Shown here: piece by piece, positions 6,820-7,653 of the stretch
Position numbering within the stretch: the stretch's first letter is position 1
How the letters are laid out: every line of letters begins with the position of its first letter
Origin: DATNIC01 sp035604635
GTDB taxonomy: Bacteria > Vulcanimicrobiota > Vulcanimicrobiia > Vulcanimicrobiales > Vulcanimicrobiaceae
Reading direction: 5' to 3'
Assembly: GCA_035604635.1 (NCBI GenBank)
Contig: DATNIC010000008.1
Location: 1-7,653 of the forward strand
DNA length: 7,653 bases
Translations under genes and position numbers: made by a program
Notes under the pieces: generated by a model
The model's database searches: none
Told to the model about the DNA's origin: nothing
The model's input: the letters and a program-made list of their open reading frames with translations, nothing else

Positions 6820-6856
6820 CGTTAGACCCCCGGATTGGGAATTGAGACCGCGTTTT

Positions 6857-6871
6857 GCGCGCGCCGCGCGC
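6857..6871. repeat. GC inverted repeat in the amidase-transporter gap, with adjacent tandem 7-mer
   Basis: The 74-bp gap between the amidase and the transporter contains GCGCGC (6857-6862), a 3-nt spacer, and GCGCGC (6866-6871), able to form a strong short hairpin in the operon mRNA. It is followed on the minus strand by AAAA, not a T-run, so it is not an intrinsic terminator. A perfect tandem repeat, ACCGTTA twice (6883-6896), covers the amidase stop. No convincing promoter was seen in the gap. The hairpin may modulate expression or RNA stability between the two genes, or be incidental in GC-rich DNA. Confidence 0.35.
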
Positions 6872-6893
6872 CGCCCTCCCGGACCGTTAACCG

Positions 6894-7653
6894 TTAGAGG
6901 GTCGTTGCGAGGTCCACGAGGGCCGCGTCAGAACGCGGCGCGCCCAGCAGCGAGATGCCCAGCGGGATTTCACCGAGTGAAACCAGCGGAATGCTGACTT
7001 GAGGTGCGCCGAGCATCCCGGCGATGCACGTGAATTCGAGTACGCGCCGCCGGGCCTCCAGGATGCTCGAGCGACGCTGTCCGCGCAGAGGCGCGACGAA
7101 CGGGGTCGTGGGGAGACAGACGACCGTCCCGTCCGCAAAGAATTCGTCGAAGCGCTTTTTCATCTCCGCGCGAAATGCGGCGGCCTTGGCAAGCGTGTTG
7201 TCGTCAGCGAGGTTGCGCAGAAAATTCCCGGCGACCTCATAGCCGAAGCGCGGGTTGACGCGATCGATCCAATCCGAGAACGTCGTCCACGCTTCTCGGC
7301 TCTGCAGCGCCGTTTGGTGTGCGACCCAGGTCGAAAGCCCCTCGGGGACGAGCGAGATGCTCGTTGCTTGCGAGAAATGCTCGCTGATCCGCTTCACGGC
7401 CGGTTGTAACGCGTCTGCGATGCCGGCATCGGCTGCCTCGAAGAGGTCGACCGCAACCGCGAGCCTGCGCCGTGATCCCGCGAGCGGAGTTGCGCCCAGG
7501 AGCACGCTTGCAACCGCGGCAAACGTCTGCGCGTCGCGCGCCAGCGCGCCGACGGTATCGAACGTCGGTGCTTGCGGGAGCGCGCCGTCGAACGGTATCC
7601 GCCCGTGCGTCGGCCTCATCCCGTAGAGTCCGCAAAAACTCGCCGGGACGCGC
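6894..7653 (-). CDS. Amidase signature family enzyme (AMI1-like), 5' end cut by window edge
   Basis: 252 residues are visible, ending at TAA (6896-6894); the frame is open to the right edge, so the N-terminal part is missing. The first visible residues RVPASFCG, then LYGMRPTHGRI, are the segment immediately after the catalytic serine of the amidase signature (in FAAH: GGSIRFPSSFCG, nucleophile Ser241). By that alignment the nucleophile lies two codons beyond the edge, and the Lys and cis-Ser are also outside. The C-terminal LGAPQVSIPL (about 215-224) and GEIPLGISLLG are the usual closing motifs. Known family: hydrolysis of carboxamides to acid and ammonia; AMI1-type members act on indole-3-acetamide or other small amides. 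An ATG at 7619 is internal, not the start. It is the first visible gene of the operon, so it probably releases an acid from an amide, or opens an amide formed later (inference). Confidence 0.88.
   Translation of the reverse strand, partial: RVPASFCGLYGMRPTHGRIPFDGALPQAPTFDTVGALARDAQTFAAVASVLLGATPLAGSRRRLAVAVDLFEAADAGIADALQPAVKRISEHFSQATSISLVPEGLSTWVAHQTALQSREAWTTFSDWIDRVNPRFGYEVAGNFLRNLADDNTLAKAAAFRAEMKKRFDEFFADGTVVCLPTTPFVAPLRGQRRSSILEARRRVLEFTCIAGMLGAPQVSIPLVSLGEIPLGISLLGAPRSDAALVDLATTL

Overview
The window comes from a high-GC, diderm (outer-membrane) bacterium. The main clue is the gene at the left edge. It encodes an exported protein with one SLH domain, a coiled coil and then a Gly/Asn/aromatic-rich barrel-like region, which is the OmpM/SlpA porin architecture that ties the outer membrane to the cell wall. 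From memory, the wording of this SLH region (NPFADVPANHWAYDAV) most resembles proteins of Candidatus Eremiobacterota/Vulcanimicrobiota (WPS-2). Deinococcus and Negativicutes carry the same architecture, so the assignment is tentative and was not searched.

Layout. (1) 1-1683, minus: SLH porin, C-terminus cut by the window edge. (2) 1684-1960: divergent intergenic region. It holds a strong sigma70-type promoter for the porin (TTGACA-17-TATAGT) and a leader of about 125 nt with several inverted repeats. (3) 1961-2932, plus: an exported protein of unknown role, apparently two tandem TolB-N/FlgO-like domains. Its stop is one base from the stop of the convergent operon. (4) 2934-7653, minus: a compact five-gene operon read right to left, made of an amidase (5' end outside the window), an AAHS-type MFS transporter, a luciferase-like (LLM) flavin oxidoreductase, an alpha/beta hydrolase, and a carboxymuconolactone-decarboxylase (CMD) family protein. 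The last three are joined by 4-nt start/stop overlaps (GTGA, ATGA), and the LLM gene starts 15 nt after the transporter.

The operon reads as a catabolic cassette: uptake of an organic acid or aromatic compound, amide cleavage, flavin-dependent oxygenation, hydrolysis, and a last step by a CMD-fold protein. The substrate cannot be read from the sequence. No regulator or flavin reductase is visible, and the operon promoter lies upstream, outside the window. This cassette is the best candidate here for an undescribed pathway. The structured porin leader is the best candidate for an undescribed regulatory element. No RNA genes, CRISPR arrays or mobile elements were seen.
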